From NCBI GenBank assembly GCA_964352785.1, contig CAYGTI010000003.1:62001-126000 (forward strand): a stretch of 64,000 bases of DNA. Reading direction: 5' to 3'. This document shows, piece after piece, positions 39,603 to 48,720 of the stretch. Origin of the DNA: JACOMS01 sp964352785. GTDB taxonomy: Bacteria > Pseudomonadota > Alphaproteobacteria > Caulobacterales > Maricaulaceae. Position numbers and translations under genes: made by a program. Under the pieces are notes generated by a model, which was not told the origin of the DNA, did no database searches, and was given only the letters and a program-made list of their open reading frames with translations. Position 1 is the first letter of the stretch. Every line of letters starts with the position of its first letter.

Positions 39603-41201
39603 TTAGCGGCGTTCTTTGACTTTCTGGAACGTGATGTCCGGGTTCTTTTCCTGAGCGTAGCCGACGTCCCATGCCGATTTCGCGAGATAGACAGGCGCGC
39701 CGTCAAGATCAGTGGCCATATTATTGCGGTTCTTAGCGGTGAACTCTTCAATCAATTTATCATCCGCATCAAGCCAGCGGGCCGTTTGGAAAGGTGGCAT
39801 TTCAAACAAAACCTCCAGCCCGTATTCGGTTTTGATGCGCTCTGCCATGACCTCAATTTGCAAGGCGCCAACCGCGCCGACAATAATGTCTGCGCCTATG
39901 GCGGGGCGGAACAATTGCGTGACGCCTTCTTCGGCCAAGCTCTCGAGGGCTTTGCGTAAATGTTTGGCCTTAAGCGGGTCAATCGTGCGCGCGCGGCGCA
40001 GGATTTCCGGCGCAAAGTTGGGGATACCTGCAAACTTGATTTTACCCGTCTCGGAGAGGCTATCACCCACGCGCAACGCGCCGTGATTGGGGATCCCGAT
40101 GACGTCGCCTGCAAACGCATTGTCTGCCAGTTCGCGGTCTTGGGCGAAAAACAAGATTGGGTTGTGGACAGAAATTGTTTTGTTTTCTGCGGTTTTAAGC
40201 TTCATGCCGCGTTTAAACTCGCCGGAGCAAAGCCGCAGGAAGGCGACGCGGTCACGGTGGTTTAAGTCCATATTGGCTTGGACTTTGAATACAAACCCGG
40301 CGACTTCTTTGTCTGTGGGAGCAACGGAAATGTCTTTCCCGCCCTTTTGAGCTTGCTCGACCTGCGGGCCGGGGGCAAATTCAGCCAGTGCATCGATCAA
40401 TTCGCGCACGCCAAACATCCGCAGCGCTGAGCCAAAATAGACGGGTGTCATATGGCCCTCGCGGAACGATTGCACATTAAACTCGCCGTATTCTTTGGCC
40501 AGGTCCGCCTCATCTAAGAATTCATCCAGAAGGTCATTATCTTTAAAGACGGCTTCGAGCGCCGCGCGGTCAGAGAGCGGAATACGCACCGCACCTGCGG
40601 GCGAATTACCTCCGTCTTCGGCTTTGATAAATTGCAAATATTCATCAATGCGCAAATCCGCAGTGCCGCGAAAACGACGGCCGGATGCGGCGGGCCACTG
40701 CATGGGCCGTACATCAAGCGCCAGCTTATCTTCGATCTCGGCCAAAATATCGAACGGTTCTTGGCCTTCTCGGTCAAGCTTGTTAACAAAAGTGATAATC
40801 GGGATATCGCGCAAACGGCAAACTTCGAACAGTTTAAGCGTTTGCGGCTCGATACCTTTGGCCACATCGAGCACCATCACGGCGGCGTCGGCAGCGGTGA
40901 GCGTGCGGTAAGTGTCTTCGGAAAAATCTTCATGTCCGGGCGTATCGAGTAGGTTGAAAATCAGATCTTTATGCTCAAAGGTCATCACAGAGGACGAGAC
41001 GGAAATACCGCGTTCCTGCTCGATTTTCATCCAGTCGGATTTAGTCCGCCGATTCTCGCCACGCGTCGCGACCTGCCCGGCCAAGTGAATGGCCCCCGCT
41101 GAGAGAAGCATATTTTCCGTCAGCGTTGTTTTCCCCGCATCGGGGTGGGAGATAATCGCGAAGACGCGGCGGCGCGGGGCCTCTATAGCAGCTTTGGACA
41201 T
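39603..41201 (-). CDS. prfC: Peptide chain release factor 3 (RF3)
   Basis: Translational GTPase of 532 residues that recycles RF1 and RF2 after termination. It has P-loop SHPDAGKTTLTENMLL, G3 LLDTPGHEDFSEDTYRTLTA and G4 FVNKLDRE. The RF3-type C-terminal part contains LEIRRRARTID-like APEILRRARTIDPLKAKHL and GAVGALQIEVMAERI. Length and motifs fit RF3 rather than EF-G. A single gene with a promoter region of about 290 bases upstream, part of which holds a short unrelated reading frame. Confidence 0.95.
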   Translation of the reverse strand: MSKAAIEAPRRRVFAIISHPDAGKTTLTENMLLSAGAIHLAGQVATRGENRRTKSDWMKIEQERGISVSSSVMTFEHKDLIFNLLDTPGHEDFSEDTYRTLTAADAAVMVLDVAKGIEPQTLKLFEVCRLRDIPIITFVNKLDREGQEPFDILAEIEDKLALDVRPMQWPAASGRRFRGTADLRIDEYLQFIKAEDGGNSPAGAVRIPLSDRAALEAVFKDNDLLDEFLDEADLAKEYGEFNVQSFREGHMTPVYFGSALRMFGVRELIDALAEFAPGPQVEQAQKGGKDISVAPTDKEVAGFVFKVQANMDLNHRDRVAFLRLCSGEFKRGMKLKTAENKTISVHNPILFFAQDRELADNAFAGDVIGIPNHGALRVGDSLSETGKIKFAGIPNFAPEILRRARTIDPLKAKHLRKALESLAEEGVTQLFRPAIGADIIVGAVGALQIEVMAERIKTEYGLEVLFEMPPFQTARWLDADDKLIEEFTAKNRNNMATDLDGAPVYLAKSAWDVGYAQEKNPDITFQKVKERR

Positions 41202-41273
41202 GTCAGGACTTTTATTGTGGTTCGCGCGAACAGATAAGGGTAAGCGCGGGCGCGGGCAAGGGCGGAAATAGTA

Positions 41274-41438
41274 TTACTGCGCCGCCTTTTGTGACCGGGC
41301 CACTTTCATACGGGCATCCGCTCGGCGTCCGTTCTGCGCTTCGATTGTAATTCTGTCAGGTGGATTGCCGATTTTTGCTTTTAGTAGGGAGGTGATTTGG
41401 AATTCCAGTAGATTTAGTTTGCGCCTGATCACATTCAC
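41274..41438 (-). other. Short 54-codon reading frame, possible OmpA-domain remnant
   Basis: Starting at a GTG, this frame encodes VNVIRRKLNLLEFQITSLLK and ends KIGNPPDRITIEAQNGRRAD, ARMKVARSQKAAQ. The part after IGNPPDRI resembles the end of OmpA C-terminal domains (a DRI-hydrophobic strand, then RR and an alternating strand), like the intact OmpA gene just upstream on the same strand. It has good codon bias but no ribosome site and follows a TAG stop, so a gene remnant is as likely as a real small protein. Confidence 0.35.
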
Positions 41439-41495
41439 AGCTGACTAATTACGAGGTCATAGTCATAAAGTTTTACTTCGCTATTTACCGCTACT

Positions 41496-41936
41496 TCATT
41501 TCGGCGCGACTGTCATGTTTATGTCCGTACGCCGATTTCTCGGCTCCCGCACACCATCCCGCGTAGACTTTTGTGGCTGGCTTTCACCGTGCGCGGTCAC
41601 GATCATATCTGCGTCCGAAAAGCCAAGTTCAGAGAATAAATCAACGACATTTTGCGCAATCGCTTGGGAGAGATAGAGGTTTCGCTTTTCCGAACCCGCC
41701 GTGTCTGTATGGCTATCAATTTGAATAGTTGCGATCTCACAAAAATCGGGGGCATCAGATATATTTGCTACGGCTTGATCAATTACGGCTTGGGCAAAGT
41801 CGCTAATTTCGATGCTTTGAGAGTCCAAATATATAGAAAATTGCTGGCTATATAACTCGCAACGTTGATCCTGCGTTTGGGCAAAGGCCGTCGATATACT
41901 GGCTAGCAGTACGTATGAAAAAAGTAACAGTCTCAT
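41496..41936 (-). CDS. Small OmpA-domain periplasmic protein at the end of the sphingolipid operon
   Basis: A signal peptide (to about 19, ISTAFAQ) is followed by an OmpA C-terminal-like domain of about 100 residues: TIQIDSHTDTAGSEKRNLYL, SQAIAQNVVDLFSELG and EPRNRRTDINMTV, with the Asp and Arg that normally bind peptidoglycan. No beta-barrel is present. The ATG is preferred over an in-frame TTG 6 bases earlier; AGTAAGG precedes it. It starts only 18 bases after the spt stop, so it is likely in that transcript. Confidence 0.8.
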   Translation of the reverse strand: MRLLLFSYVLLASISTAFAQTQDQRCELYSQQFSIYLDSQSIEISDFAQAVIDQAVANISDAPDFCEIATIQIDSHTDTAGSEKRNLYLSQAIAQNVVDLFSELGFSDADMIVTAHGESQPQKSTRDGVREPRNRRTDINMTVAPK

Positions 41937-41954
41937 AGCCAAGGCCTTACTTGC

Positions 41955-43181
41955 TTATCCTGCGAGCGCCGTCTGCATGTGTTGCATGAGGGCGCCTTGC
42001 TGATTTTTTAGCTCGTTAAAGCATCGCAAAATTTTATTAACGTCTTCTTCTGTATGCGCGGCAGAGAGGCTGATGCGTAGAAGCGAGCTGGATTGCGGCG
42101 TCCCAGGAGGTACGGCAAGGTTCACATAGACACCATTATCCATCAGCCAGTTCCACTCGAGCGCGGCAACGGCCTCGTTGGGGCGGCGTACAGCGATTAC
42201 GGGGCTGGGATCGGCACAAAGCTGATATTGCATCTCGGCGAGCCCTTTATGGAGTTGTTCTCCGCGCGCTTTGATGTTGGCACGAAGCTCCGGCTTTTCT
42301 TTGATCTTTTCAACCGCGGCGCGGGCGGCCGCGACATTGGCCGGGGTCGGGGAGGCGGTAAACATATAAGGTCGCATCACCTTGCGAGTAATTTCAAATT
42401 CCGGGTGTTTAGAGGCGCAAAACCCGCCCACAGAGGCAAGGCTTTTGGAGAACGTTCCGGCAATGAAATCGACTTTATCAAGCACGCCTTGCTCTTCGGC
42501 AATACCGCAGCCTGTCGGGCCGAAGACGCCGTAAGAATGCGCCTCGTCAATATAGAGATAACCGCCGTTTCTGTGGGTAACATCGACAAATTCATCCACG
42601 GGCGCGATGTCGCCAAACATGGAATACATACCCTCTATGACAACCAACGCAGATCCGCCCTCAATCTCGCCGTGGCGTTTAAGACGTTTGTCCAAGTCCT
42701 CTGGGGAGTTGTGCCGGAAGCGAATGGTCGAGGCACCTGTCAGGCGGGTGCCGTCAATGATGCAGGCATGGGCGTCGGCGTCCATGAAGATCACATCCTT
42801 ATCATTGGTCAAGCCCGAGATAGCGGCCAAATTGGTTTGGTATCCTGTGGAAAAGACAATGCAGGACGGCATGCCCAGATGCTCGGCGAGCGCCTCTTCG
42901 AGATCAATATGTTCAGAATAACTTCCATTCGCCACACGGCTGCCGGTCGTGCCCGTGCCGTGTTCTGTGATGGCGTTTCTGGCGGCGGTCATGCAGTCTT
43001 CGTCAAATGTCAGGCCGAGGTAATTATTGGTGCCTGCGAGGATAATTTCTTGATCACCAATCATGCCGCGCGTTGGCGAGAGAATTTCGTCAAACTTAAC
43101 CCCGAGCGGATCTTTGCCGATGAGCTTTTTAACAATGCTCATGCGCGATTCAATGGTGCTGTATTTATCGAACAAAGACAT
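41955..43181 (-). CDS. spt: Serine palmitoyltransferase
   Basis: PLP-dependent alpha-oxoamine synthase of 408 residues with ILAGTNNYLGLTFDE at the N-terminus, HGTGTTGSRVANGSY, GYLYIDEAHSYGVFGPTG (Asp212) and the PLP lysine in AGTFSKSLASVGGF (Lys246). Alone it could be KBL, ALAS or BioF-like, but the adjacent AcpR, CerR and AasR genes match the Caulobacter ceramide-synthesis set, so condensation of serine with an acyl thioester to 3-ketosphinganine is the likely reaction. The acp gene ends 2 bases before its start. Confidence 0.9.
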   Translation of the reverse strand: MSLFDKYSTIESRMSIVKKLIGKDPLGVKFDEILSPTRGMIGDQEIILAGTNNYLGLTFDEDCMTAARNAITEHGTGTTGSRVANGSYSEHIDLEEALAEHLGMPSCIVFSTGYQTNLAAISGLTNDKDVIFMDADAHACIIDGTRLTGASTIRFRHNSPEDLDKRLKRHGEIEGGSALVVIEGMYSMFGDIAPVDEFVDVTHRNGGYLYIDEAHSYGVFGPTGCGIAEEQGVLDKVDFIAGTFSKSLASVGGFCASKHPEFEITRKVMRPYMFTASPTPANVAAARAAVEKIKEKPELRANIKARGEQLHKGLAEMQYQLCADPSPVIAVRRPNEAVAALEWNWLMDNGVYVNLAVPPGTPQSSSLLRISLSAAHTEEDVNKILRCFNELKNQQGALMQHMQTALAG

Positions 43182-43183
43182 AG

Positions 43184-43435
43184 CTAGTCCTCGGTGAGTT
43201 GTGTGACCGCGTTGACAAGCTCGCCAACGGTTTTGATATCGCTGACCATTTCCATGGGGATGGAAATATCATAATGATCTTCGAGGCCCATGACCAAATC
43301 AAAAACAGCCACCGAGTCGACTTCGAGGTCGGAGACGATACCGCTTTGCAATAAGATAGGGCGGTTTTCGGGATTATAAGGTGCGAGTAGTTCCCGCACC
43401 TTATCGTATATATCTTCCGGCGTATGTGCTGGCAT
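43184..43435 (-). CDS. acpR: Specialised acyl carrier protein for sphingolipid synthesis
   Basis: ACP of 83 residues. The phosphopantetheine serine is Ser41 in SDLEVDSVAVFDLVMGLEDH, with DSV in place of the DSL seen in housekeeping ACP. Flanking genes suggest AasR loads a fatty acid onto it and Spt uses the acyl-ACP. It belongs to the set described for Caulobacter crescentus. Confidence 0.9.
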   Translation of the reverse strand: MPAHTPEDIYDKVRELLAPYNPENRPILLQSGIVSDLEVDSVAVFDLVMGLEDHYDISIPMEMVSDIKTVGELVNAVTQLTED

Positions 43436-43446
43436 GTATTTTCTTC

Positions 43447-44346
43447 CTATTGGGCCTTGTAGTAGCGCAGTGTAGCCCTAAGCGCGTCTTGCGGGGTTGC
43501 GGCGTTCTGAATCGTCTCGCCGCTGCTCCAGTCCTGATAGAGGAATTCATTAAGTTTTCCTAGGGTCAAGTGACCCTTTCCCGCCATGCGCGAAGCCACA
43601 GAGGTGAGACCCGCTAGGGGATATAAAAGAGACAATGGCAAAGGCACGGGGTGCACCGTTTTTCCGCTCGCTTCTGAGAGCATCCGGGCGAAGCCGGGCC
43701 ATGTCACATCCGGCCAACTGGCCGGCGAGACGGTTTGGCCGTCATAGCCGCCGGGGACTGCGGCCGTAATAATATCGCGGGCGAGATCCTTTGCATAAAC
43801 AATGGAGAGCCTGCGGTGTCTCCAGCCTTTGCCGCCCGGTACCGGTAGGATACCGTGCTCGACGGCCTTAAAAAACGGCGCGGTTGCCGCGTCACCCGGG
43901 CCAAAGACGGCGGGGGCGCGAATGATGGCGAGGGGGCCTTTGAATGTTTCTCGGACGGCGGCTTCTCCAGCGTGTTTCGAGGCGGCGTAGTCAGAGAGTT
44001 GCGGCTCGCGCGCAGCCATCGAGGATAAAAGGATGAGCCGGGGCACATTCGCGGATTGCGCGGCGGCGGCGAGAGCTCCCGAAGCCTCGACATTCACCCT
44101 ATCAAATTCCGCTCGTGAGCGTGCGTTGATCAATCCGGCAATATGGATCAGCACGTCTACGCTTCTTACAAAACCCGCATCATCGTCGCCTAAAGCGCCC
44201 GTATGCCAGGTCAAATTATCATGCGAGATATCCGGGCGTTTGTTGGGGCTACGGATGAGGGCGCGGACGTCATGCCCGGCGCTCAGCGCTTGCCGGATGA
44301 CGTGCTGTCCGACAAAGCCGGTGCCGCCTGTGATTGCGAGGAGCAT
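43447..44346 (-). CDS. cerR: NAD-dependent epimerase/dehydratase-family ceramide reductase
   Basis: Extended SDR protein of 299 residues with the Rossmann motif ITGGTGFVGQHVIRQALSAG. The active YxxxK pattern is YAASK (in LSDYAASKHAGEAAVRE). In Caulobacter the equivalent gene reduces the 3-keto group of oxidised ceramide; the assignment here is from gene order. It lies 11 bases upstream of acpR. Confidence 0.88.
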   Translation of the reverse strand: MLLAITGGTGFVGQHVIRQALSAGHDVRALIRSPNKRPDISHDNLTWHTGALGDDDAGFVRSVDVLIHIAGLINARSRAEFDRVNVEASGALAAAAQSANVPRLILLSSMAAREPQLSDYAASKHAGEAAVRETFKGPLAIIRAPAVFGPGDAATAPFFKAVEHGILPVPGGKGWRHRRLSIVYAKDLARDIITAAVPGGYDGQTVSPASWPDVTWPGFARMLSEASGKTVHPVPLPLSLLYPLAGLTSVASRMAGKGHLTLGKLNEFLYQDWSSGETIQNAATPQDALRATLRYYKAQ

Positions 44347-44375
44347 CGAGGGGCGTCTTTCTAGCTTTGAACTGA

Positions 44376-46130
44376 TTAACGGGCGTCAGCGGCCACGACT
44401 TTGAACGGTGTTTGCGTTTGCAGATCAATAATCGCGCCTTTCAGATATTTTTCTTTGACGCGGGCGCGCGATAACTTGCCCGAAGATGTCATGATCATCG
44501 AGGCGCGCGGGACGAGTTGAAGCTGTACGGGGACGCCGACTTCAAGCCGGATGGCGGCGCTGACCGCTGTGTGTATTTCGCTCAGCAGTTGCGGATCACG
44601 GGTGCGGCATTCAATCAAGAGCATGATTTGCTTGTCATCCCCCGCTCCGCCAATAGAGAACGCACAGGCACGCCCGCAGCGGTGAGGTGCGGCGGCCTGG
44701 GCGGCCCATTCAATGTCTTGCGGCCAGATGTTACGGCCATGCCACAGGATCAGGTCTTTGTAGCGGCCTGTGACAAAAATTTGATCCTCGAGCCAATAGC
44801 CTAAATCGCCCGTGTCCAGCCAGCCGTCCGCCGAGAATGAGGCTTCGGTCGCTTGCTGATTGCGGAAATATCCGGGTGAGACGCTGGGGCCGCGCAAAAA
44901 TATGCGGCCTACTTTTTTCTCGCCAAGAGGATTATCTTTAAAATCTCTGATTTCTACGTCGTGGTGAGGCAGCACCGTCCCGCAAGCCACAAAAGTTCTC
45001 TGGTTCTCGGCGGGCGTAATCTCAGACGCTTCAACGGCTTCGCTTGTGCGCTCATAGCGGTTCATATCAATAGTATGCCGCAGAAGCCCTTGCCCAAGCG
45101 GTGCAAAAGTTGCGGCGAGCGTTGTTTCAGCCAAGCCATAGCTGGGCGTGAACATGCTTTCTTCAAAGCCCATGGGTACAAACGTTTCAGCAAATTCTGT
45201 CAGCGGTTCCGGGCGCACCATATCGCCGCCGATTCCGGCAGCGCGCCACGACGATAAATCAAGCTCGCGGTCATCGCGCCAGCGGCGCACGCAGAGTTCA
45301 TACCCAAAGGTTGGGCTGTAGGACAATGTGCCTTTATGATCGGAGATCAATTGCAGCCACGTGATCGGGCGGCGCGTGAAATCTTGCGGGTCGAGATAGT
45401 CAACGGACATCTGGCTCATCATCGGAGCAAGCATACAGCCGATCAGTCCCATATCGTGATACATGGGCAGCCACGTGCAAGCGCGGTCATTTCCGACAAC
45501 TTTTAGCCCGTCTTGTGTGATCGCTTTGGTATTGGCGGTGACAGACTTTTGCGTGCCTATGACGCCTTTGGGCGAGCTGGAACTGCCGGAAGAATATTGA
45601 ATATAGCATAGCTCGTCAGGGCCGTGAGGGCGAAGCTCACTGCCTTTAGGCAGAGACATGGCCTCATCAAAGGTGAGAACAGGCGTGTCGTGATCGTTAA
45701 GCGCTGCGCTAATAATGGCTTCCATAGAACTTGGCGCAAACAAAGCATGGAAATCACCCGTGTCGGCCATGCGCTGTAATTGCCGCTCATAAGAACTGCG
45801 CCCGCCAAGAGTGACGGGCAACGGCAGGGGTGCGGGGACGAGGCCAGCATATTGGCAGGCAAAGAAAAGAATGGCAAATTCAGGACTGGTTGTGGCGCAT
45901 AGACCAATACGGGCGTCTTTCTCGGCAAATTGAACCAAGCCTTTCGCGACTTCAATGGCGCGCTCACGCATCTCGGAATAGGGCAGGCATGTGACAAGCT
46001 CGCCGCGTCCTGAGTAGAAGTTAAATCCGGTGGCACCTTGCGCGGCGTAATCAAGGCCTTCTGATAAGGTATCGAAATTACTCAAATTTAACAGCCGGGT
46101 TTCAGCTGTTGGAGTTGGCCTCTTCGTCAT
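44376..46130 (-). CDS. aasR: Fatty acyl-AMP/ACP ligase for sphingolipid synthesis
   Basis: ANL-superfamily adenylating enzyme of 584 residues: P-loop YIQYSSGSSSSPKGVIGTQK, A5 TPSYGLAETTLA, A7/A8 DGWLDTGDLGYWLEDQIFVT, then GRYKDLILWHGRNIWPQDIE, and a C-terminal SGKLSRARVKEKYLKG with the catalytic lysine. It should activate a fatty acid and load it on AcpR. It is the first gene of the operon; AAGGCGGG is the ribosome site, and a small hairpin (TTACCG/CGGTAA) lies in the leader. Confidence 0.9.
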   Translation of the reverse strand: MTKRPTPTAETRLLNLSNFDTLSEGLDYAAQGATGFNFYSGRGELVTCLPYSEMRERAIEVAKGLVQFAEKDARIGLCATTSPEFAILFFACQYAGLVPAPLPLPVTLGGRSSYERQLQRMADTGDFHALFAPSSMEAIISAALNDHDTPVLTFDEAMSLPKGSELRPHGPDELCYIQYSSGSSSSPKGVIGTQKSVTANTKAITQDGLKVVGNDRACTWLPMYHDMGLIGCMLAPMMSQMSVDYLDPQDFTRRPITWLQLISDHKGTLSYSPTFGYELCVRRWRDDRELDLSSWRAAGIGGDMVRPEPLTEFAETFVPMGFEESMFTPSYGLAETTLAATFAPLGQGLLRHTIDMNRYERTSEAVEASEITPAENQRTFVACGTVLPHHDVEIRDFKDNPLGEKKVGRIFLRGPSVSPGYFRNQQATEASFSADGWLDTGDLGYWLEDQIFVTGRYKDLILWHGRNIWPQDIEWAAQAAAPHRCGRACAFSIGGAGDDKQIMLLIECRTRDPQLLSEIHTAVSAAIRLEVGVPVQLQLVPRASMIMTSSGKLSRARVKEKYLKGAIIDLQTQTPFKVVAADAR

Positions 46131-46306
46131 AATCCCGCCTTTTATGAACGCCTTACCGCGAAACGGTAAAAAAGAGGACTCTTATTGGAGATTTTTCGGG
46201 ATTTGTAAAGTCAGCGTTTAAAAGGCAATATTTATGCTGGCATCACGAGTGAATACAAAATGTAACAGTTTTTTGACAAAATTGCGATGCCGGGCGGTTT
46301 TCCGGG

Positions 46307-47476
46307 TTAGTCTTCGAAGGTAAAACCATTTTTTTTGGCTTGATTACGCACCGCAGAGACCACGATTTCGTCCATCGTCATCGTTTTCGCCATGTTGGCT
46401 TTCTCCGCAGTGACAAATACCTTTTGTTTGGCTTGTAGGGCATCGATTTGGGCGCGTATGTCTTCCCGCTTGTTTTTGAGGGCCGTGATGTGGGCTTTGC
46501 GGGCTTCCACGCTCATCCCTTTCATGTCGCTTGGCAAGTCGCTCTCCGGTAAGGCGAGGATGCGGGCTTCGTCGGCTTCATAGGCATCGACCATATCCCA
46601 GCTTTCATTTTTATACTGCGCGGACGCCTTTGATTTTGCCCGTGAAATCGAGCTCATCAAGCCCATCTTGCTGGCATTGTCATCTTGAACTTCCTGCCGG
46701 GCCTTAAAGGCGCGTCCCTTGTCGCCGTATCCGATATAGGTCGCGTTAAGCTGATCGTTTAACTCCAGAATATCTTTATCATATGGGGAGGCGACATAGA
46801 CGCTTTCTGCGTCTTGATTGATCGTCATATAAACGCCGCCGCCGCAATCGGCTCCGGCTTTCCATTTGGTGTTGATGCCGATCTGCTCATCACCGCAATG
46901 GATGGTGTCAATGACAACGCCTTTTTGCCGTGCGCGCCGGCAGGCACTTTGAAAGCTCACCGGGCCTTGTGTAAAGGCTTCGTTGCCCGCGATGATGATC
47001 AATTTCATATCATCAGCCTCGCCGCTCCACTCAAGCTCGTCCACAGCCGCTGTTATCACTTGTCCGGCATATTCCTGCCCGCCATTGGTCGAGAGCGCAA
47101 AAAGCTTCTCCGAAACATCATCCAAATCGGTGGTCAAAGACACGACTTGGCGAATATAGCCCTTGCCGATGGAGAGGTTCGAATTGCCATATTCATATAG
47201 CGCCAGTTCAATTTCTGGCGCTTTTCCGTCCTTTTCGCCCTCTGCAAGTTCATTGACCAGCATCCAGAGCTGTGATTTGGTTTGCGCGATCAACCCGTCC
47301 ATAGAATTTGACGTATCCAGCAAAAGCGCGATCTGAATTTTTGGGGAGGTATGTGTATGAACATGTGTATGTTCAATAACGTTTGCGGGTGCGATTTTGT
47401 CTTGCGCGGTGCTGATTACCCCGCCGCTAAGCCCCGTGATTAGAGCTGTGGATACAAGAAAACGGATCATCATCAT
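46307..47476 (-). CDS. Secreted von Willebrand factor type A domain protein
   Basis: The 389-residue protein has a signal peptide, a His/Thr-rich linker (IEHTHVHTHTSPK) and a VWA domain with the metal-ion site IALLLDTSNSMDGLIAQ and the later IIIAGNEAFTQGPV. The C-terminal third is a helical, Lys/Ala-rich coiled coil (KAHITALKNKREDIRAQIDA). Its ligand is unknown. It is a single gene on the minus strand, followed by the aasR promoter region. Confidence 0.82.
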   Translation of the reverse strand: MMMIRFLVSTALITGLSGGVISTAQDKIAPANVIEHTHVHTHTSPKIQIALLLDTSNSMDGLIAQTKSQLWMLVNELAEGEKDGKAPEIELALYEYGNSNLSIGKGYIRQVVSLTTDLDDVSEKLFALSTNGGQEYAGQVITAAVDELEWSGEADDMKLIIIAGNEAFTQGPVSFQSACRRARQKGVVIDTIHCGDEQIGINTKWKAGADCGGGVYMTINQDAESVYVASPYDKDILELNDQLNATYIGYGDKGRAFKARQEVQDDNASKMGLMSSISRAKSKASAQYKNESWDMVDAYEADEARILALPESDLPSDMKGMSVEARKAHITALKNKREDIRAQIDALQAKQKVFVTAEKANMAKTMTMDEIVVSAVRNQAKKNGFTFED

Positions 47477-47508
47477 AACGGGCCTTAATGGTGAGATTTC
47501 AAAGTAGC

Positions 47509-47688
47509 CTAAATGGCTAAGGCTCTATTTATGGTGAACAATGTGTTAAAAATAAGACAGGGTGGTTGCTGTGGCTCGGTTATCCGCAGCGCACAATAAC
47601 GGGTTTCAGCCACGCGGATTTGGCCGGAGGCCGAGAGGCCGCCGATGATTGGGTCACGTTTTAAATTTTTACGCCGTGCCCGGATCAC
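47509..47688 (-). CDS. Small coupled reading frame (59 codons), uncertain
   Basis: The GTG start overlaps the TGA of the upstream hypothetical gene (GTGA), and the frame shows strong coding-type codon use in its first 40 codons (VIRARRKNLKRDPIIGGLSA, SGQIRVAETRYCALRITE). The last 17 codons look less coding. It may be a small gene, or the true C-terminus of the upstream gene displaced by a frameshift. No family recognised. Confidence 0.4.
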   Translation of the reverse strand: MIRARRKNLKRDPIIGGLSASGQIRVAETRYCALRITEPQQPPCLIFNTLFTINRALAI

Positions 47689-48560
47689 GGCGGCAATATA
47701 TCGGCGCGGCAAGCGGGCACAACGGTGGCGACATCCGCCAGTATAAGCTGGAAATTCCATTCAAGCAGAGCAAGGTGTAGGCCTTGCCATATCTGCAGAA
47801 TGCGCCGCCGGTTCGGGGCTGGCGCATTACTGTTTCCTATCTGTGCGGTTTTCGCGACTGCTGGACGTAGATCATCTGGCGTGATGGAAAAAGCGCCCGG
47901 CCGGTAGAAAAGACAGGCCACATCACGCTGTGCATACAGAGAAGGCCGGGGCGGGCGCTGCGCTGCCTCGGCGGGGCGGAAAATCGCGGCGAGCCGAAAA
48001 AGCCCGCTGCGATCTGTTTTAACGGGACGCGGCGTTTGGTCTGGAGAGCGAACCTGCGCAACAGGGTTTTGTGCAACTATGTGCGGCGACGCGGCGGCAG
48101 GGGTCGTGTTTAGCTTATTAAAGCGTTGCTCCCACCGCGTCATCGCGGCGTCGCCGCCTAAATCACGGCGGACTTGGGCTTTCCACGCGGGATCGGCCTT
48201 AAGAGCGCGGATCAGCCATAAGCGGAAATTAGATTTTTCGGCCCGGTAAAGCGATTGCAGCCGCGCGCGTATCTCCCAGATGCGGGAGATCGCTCCGCGC
48301 GCGACGCGCTGCGGCGTAAATAAAGCGTGAAGCTGCGCAAATAATCCTGGGATCAGCCCCCAAAGCGCTTGTGTGTCGATGACCTCCGGCCCGCCCGGGA
48401 ACGTCGGCGGCGCGGTGCGGCGTATTTGGGCCCGCACTGTTTTGCCGTGTCTGTTCGTCTCATCAAAATGTGTCATGATTGCATTATGCCCCGGAATTCG
48501 AAACCGAGGATTAGTCTCTTGTACGCGCACAAATAGCAGGGCTTTCGCCCGTTCAAACAT
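47685..48560 (-). CDS. Conserved-looking hypothetical protein, Arg/Ala/Pro-rich
   Basis: A 291-residue soluble protein, rich in Arg, Ala and Pro, with ALWGLIPGLFAQLHALFTPQ and LRRIL-like NRRRILQIWQGLHLALLEWN. I do not recognise a family and see no signal peptide. The start is 33 codons inside the longest frame because GTGAGGATT lies at good spacing before ATG-TTT-GAA. The C-terminus may continue in another frame (see the small coupled frame that follows). Confidence 0.6.
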   Translation of the reverse strand: MFERAKALLFVRVQETNPRFRIPGHNAIMTHFDETNRHGKTVRAQIRRTAPPTFPGGPEVIDTQALWGLIPGLFAQLHALFTPQRVARGAISRIWEIRARLQSLYRAEKSNFRLWLIRALKADPAWKAQVRRDLGGDAAMTRWEQRFNKLNTTPAAASPHIVAQNPVAQVRSPDQTPRPVKTDRSGLFRLAAIFRPAEAAQRPPRPSLYAQRDVACLFYRPGAFSITPDDLRPAVAKTAQIGNSNAPAPNRRRILQIWQGLHLALLEWNFQLILADVATVVPACRADILPP

Positions 48561-48667
48561 TGGAATAATCCTCACGTGACAGTGCTTTCCCGCACGTCGG
48601 CGAAGCCGAAGATGCGAAATTCCGAGAGGCTTGCCGTGGCCTTGATATCGCGCGCTCACTCTCAGGT

Positions 48668-48695
48668 CCCGGATATTTTCTATGAAAATTCCGGG
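48668..48695. other. Inverted repeat between DUF1304 and the hypothetical gene
   Basis: CCCGGA-T-ATTTTC, loop TAT, GAAAAT-TCCGGG: a 12-bp stem with one bulged T. No T-run follows on the minus strand, so it may be an operator or mRNA structure. Confidence 0.35.
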
Positions 48696-48720
48696 ATGAC
48701 CGACTGTGTTATTTTGATAT

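Noticed and set aside
42093..43187. Long plus-strand reading frame of 364 codons opposite spt
   Set aside because: It is the antisense shadow of the strongly supported spt gene, with no recognisable motif or ribosome site.
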